From positions 1 to 9,166 of the forward strand of contig JAKVBZ010000137.1 in NCBI GenBank assembly GCA_022448645.1: DNA of 9,166 nt, read 5' to 3'. This document shows positions 7,325-9,166 of the stretch, one piece after another. The notes below the pieces were generated by a model, which worked only from the letters and a program-made list of their open reading frames with translations, made no database searches and was not told the DNA's origin. The stretch comes from Pirellulaceae bacterium. Lineage in GTDB: Bacteria > Planctomycetota > Planctomycetia > Pirellulales > Pirellulaceae. How positions within the stretch are numbered: the stretch's first letter is position 1; each line of letters opens with the position of its first letter. The position numbers were made by a program, and so were the translations under genes.

Positions 7325-7701
7325 ACGGAATACGAGAACTCCTGCGATGAGCAGCTTTAGAGGTCATCATGCATGTAGCGGCGTGTCATTGATTTGTTAC
7401 GGGGACGACCTAAGTGCCCTACACGCATGCCAGCTTCCTCGTAAAGATAGGTCTGTCTCCCTGCAATCTCCAACACTGCCCAATAGAATTTTCGCCTATA
7501 AAAACTTTTGCCAGTAAACTAGGCGGCGTGGTCGACAACAATATATTTTTTTGGCAAGAACACACAAAACCTTCAAAGAGCTACGTGGCCACAATGTGCT
7601 ATGGTCAAGAAGTCGATTACTTTCTAGTTCATCGTTATCTGTTAAAGTGGACGACTGACAGATAAATCTTCAATCGAACGCACACCATAACTCGATCACA
7701 G
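7325..7701. other. 377-base intergenic region
   Basis: No convincing gene. A GTG-initiated 83-codon reading (7414-7665) has no recognisable domain and no ribosome binding site. A long-range pairing of GCGTGT (7381-7386) with ACACGC (7421-7426), extended by GCAT/ATGC across a bulge, may form a weak structure. The clearest signal is the inverted repeat at 7635-7665. I see no strong terminator after the DUF4838 gene and no good -35/-10 pair. Confidence 0.5.
7635..7665. promoter_or_regulatory. Inverted repeat upstream of the SGNH hydrolase gene, possible operator
   Basis: TTATCTGT (7635-7642) and ACAGATAA (7658-7665) are perfect inverted copies with half-sites 23 bases apart. A G-U pair and an A-U pair extend the RNA stem to 10, leaving an 11-base loop. 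It ends 36 bases before the ATG at 7702. It could be a dimer-binding operator or a leader hairpin. There is no T-run, so it is unlikely to be a terminator. Confidence 0.4.
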
Positions 7702-8991
7702 ATGGCCATTCTCATTCTGATCATTTTGAGCGTAACTCTTACCAATACTGTAAGTGCTGAAGATCAGCTCACAAATCTTTCCGAATCTCACCCCCGCGAT
7801 GGCTGGCCCAACTTTTTCACGAAGATCAAAAAAGGGAAAGAAGTCCGTATTGCCTTCATCGGCGGAAGTATTACCGTCCAACCTGGATGGCGCCCCAAAA
7901 CACTCAACTACTTCAGGAACAAATATCCCGAGACAAAATTTACTGAGATCAACGCTGCGATCACCGGTACAAATTCATATCTCGGTGTTTCTAGATTAAA
8001 AAGAGACGTACTCGATCACCATCCCGACCTGGTGTTCATTGAATTTGCCGTGAATGACAAGAACGGAGAATTCTCAAAAAACACTTTCGAAGGCATGGTC
8101 CGGAAGATTCTTGCTCATAATATCACCACCGACATCTGCTTCGTCTATACAGCAACAGTCCACCAGATTGAGCATTTACTCAAGGGCAAGTATCAGCCAT
8201 CAGCACGACAAATGGAACTCGTTGCAGAACACTATAGAATCCCAACCATACATCTGGCTGTGAACGTCGCCCGACTGCTTCAAGAAGGCAAGCTGGATTT
8301 TGTCGCCCCATTCTCTGCAAATGGTTCCGGACAGATCGACAACAAAATTGCTTTCAGTCCGGATGGCGCACATCCTTATGTAGAAACCGGCCATCAGCTT
8401 TATTTCGAGGCGATCGAGCGATCTTTGCCAAAAATTGAAGATGCATCTACGGCCCCCAAAACAAAAACTCCAGCCGCGCTCGACAAAAATCACTGGCAAG
8501 ATGTAAAGTTAGTTAGCCTGGATGCTGTTCACCTGAGTCCCGAGTGGAAGAAACTGTCTCCCCAGTCAAACAATATTGCCAAACAGTTTTTGACGCGAAT
8601 GCCCGCGATCTGGTTGGCAGAACAACCTCACGCCTCGATGGAGTTCACATTCCATGGAACGGCCATCGGTCTCTACGGCGTCAAAGGTCCCGACATAGGA
8701 CAGTTCCTGGTACAGATAGATGACCAGAAACCGTTCTCTACCACGTTCTTTTATGTATCCTCGAATCCCTACAATCATTACCTCAAATCGCTCAGGATTG
8801 CAGATAATTTGACGGCAGGAGAACACACGGTCAAAATTAAACTCGCCCCCAATCCGATCGACAAGGTTGCGATGTTCGCCAGCAGAAACGTACCAGTTAC
8901 CCATTCCGATATCTTTGAGAAACAAAATGTCTATATCGGGGACATCATCCTCAAAGGTGAAATGGTCGAGAATGGACAAAAAAACGAGTAA
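7702..8991 (+). CDS. Exported SGNH/GDSL-family hydrolase with C-terminal beta-sandwich
   Basis: A 429-residue protein. Residues 1-19 form a signal peptide (hydrophobic 2-14, V-S-A before E20). The SGNH signatures are all present: block I F-I-G-G-S-I-T (52-58) with nucleophile S56, block II glycine in I-T-G-T-N-S (G89), block III F-A-V-N-D (115-119) with N118, and block V D-G-A-H-P (221-225) with D221 and H224. The family includes lipases, carbohydrate esterases and sialate or xylan O-acetylesterases. In this glycan-processing setting a carbohydrate deacetylase acting outside the cytoplasm is the likeliest role. Residues about 265-418 form an extra domain, probably a beta-sandwich (G-L-Y-G-V-K-G, 'F-L-V-Q-I-D-D', 'A-G-E-H-T-V-K-I'), of a type that CE2 enzymes carry at the opposite end. 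No ribosome binding site is visible before the ATG, but the signal peptide supports this start. It has its own 377-base upstream region and may be separately regulated. Confidence 0.88.
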   Translation: MAILILIILSVTLTNTVSAEDQLTNLSESHPRDGWPNFFTKIKKGKEVRIAFIGGSITVQPGWRPKTLNYFRNKYPETKFTEINAAITGTNSYLGVSRLKRDVLDHHPDLVFIEFAVNDKNGEFSKNTFEGMVRKILAHNITTDICFVYTATVHQIEHLLKGKYQPSARQMELVAEHYRIPTIHLAVNVARLLQEGKLDFVAPFSANGSGQIDNKIAFSPDGAHPYVETGHQLYFEAIERSLPKIEDASTAPKTKTPAALDKNHWQDVKLVSLDAVHLSPEWKKLSPQSNNIAKQFLTRMPAIWLAEQPHASMEFTFHGTAIGLYGVKGPDIGQFLVQIDDQKPFSTTFFYVSSNPYNHYLKSLRIADNLTAGEHTVKIKLAPNPIDKVAMFASRNVPVTHSDIFEKQNVYIGDIILKGEMVENGQKNE

Positions 8992-8993
8992 CA

Positions 8994-9041
8994 GAAAAAC
9001 ACGAAGGATGGCAACCGTTTAGCTTGAGAAAAACACGTAGG
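8994..9041. repeat. Direct repeat pair after the SGNH gene
   Basis: GAAAAACACGAAGG (8994-9007) recurs as GAAAAACACGTAGG (9028-9041), 13 of 14 identical and offset by 34 bases. CACGTAG from the second copy recurs at 9054-9060. In the same tail, GGTCACGT (9051-9058) has an inverted copy ACGTGACC (9127-9134). No gene is seen from 8992 to the window end. Confidence 0.45.
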
Positions 9042-9166
9042 CCGGAATGAGGTCACGTAGCCGTTGTCAGAACATCGCGAATGCCTCATATTGAGAATCA
9101 CATGATCCTTAAATACACTTTGAGAAACGTGACCGAATTTTTGACACAAAAAACATTGGGTCGGTC

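Noticed and set aside
7370..7426. Structured RNA suggested by GCGTGT/ACACGC pairing
   Set aside because: The loop is over 30 bases, the stem is bulged and short, and no known riboswitch or ncRNA pattern is visible.
7414..7665. 83-codon GTG-initiated reading between the DUF4838 and SGNH genes
   Set aside because: No domain, unusual composition and no ribosome binding site; the inverted repeat overlaps its end.

Overview
This window looks like part of a bacterial glycan-use locus. Planctomycetota (Pirellulales-like) is the best guess, with Verrucomicrobiota or Lentisphaerota as alternatives. This is inferred from gene content: several exported Asp-box proteins, a LamG-like fusion, a DUF4838 protein and an SGNH hydrolase. 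GC is mixed and near 50%, Shine-Dalgarno sites are weak, and intergenic regions are loose. There is no rRNA, tRNA, CRISPR array or intact mobile element to fix the taxonomy.

All supported genes are on the + strand. Left block (218-2361): a leaderless, presumably cytoplasmic Asp-box (sialidase-like) protein, a run of 7-bp repeats, and a DHDPS/N-acetylneuraminate-lyase family aldolase or lyase. Next (2427 to about 2703, perhaps further) lie the remains of a mandelate racemase/muconate lactonizing enzyme (enolase superfamily) gene, broken by stops and a frameshift and followed by about 400 bases with no recognisable gene. Right block (3100-7324): an exported LamG-like plus five-Asp-box protein, then, 52 bases downstream and probably co-transcribed, an exported DUF4838 protein with a GH67N/GH20b-like N-terminus and a C-terminal jelly-roll. 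A gap of 377 bases with a perfect 8-bp inverted repeat leads to an exported SGNH/GDSL hydrolase with a C-terminal beta-sandwich. The window ends in non-coding, repeat-rich sequence.

As a working model (inference), the exported proteins trim and de-esterify an acidic or decorated glycan outside the cytoplasm, and the cytoplasmic pair handles the released sugar or sugar acid. Two readings compete. One is sialic acid use (sialidase, lyase, O-acetylesterase). The other is uronate or aldonate use, in which an enolase-superfamily dehydratase makes a 2-keto-3-deoxy acid that a DHDPS-family aldolase splits. The missing FRIP-type arginine in both Asp-box proteins, the loss of the usual catalytic tyrosine in the lyase and the presence of a dehydratase relic favour the second reading or a novel substrate. 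Because the dehydratase is broken, the pathway may be decaying or may rely on a copy elsewhere.
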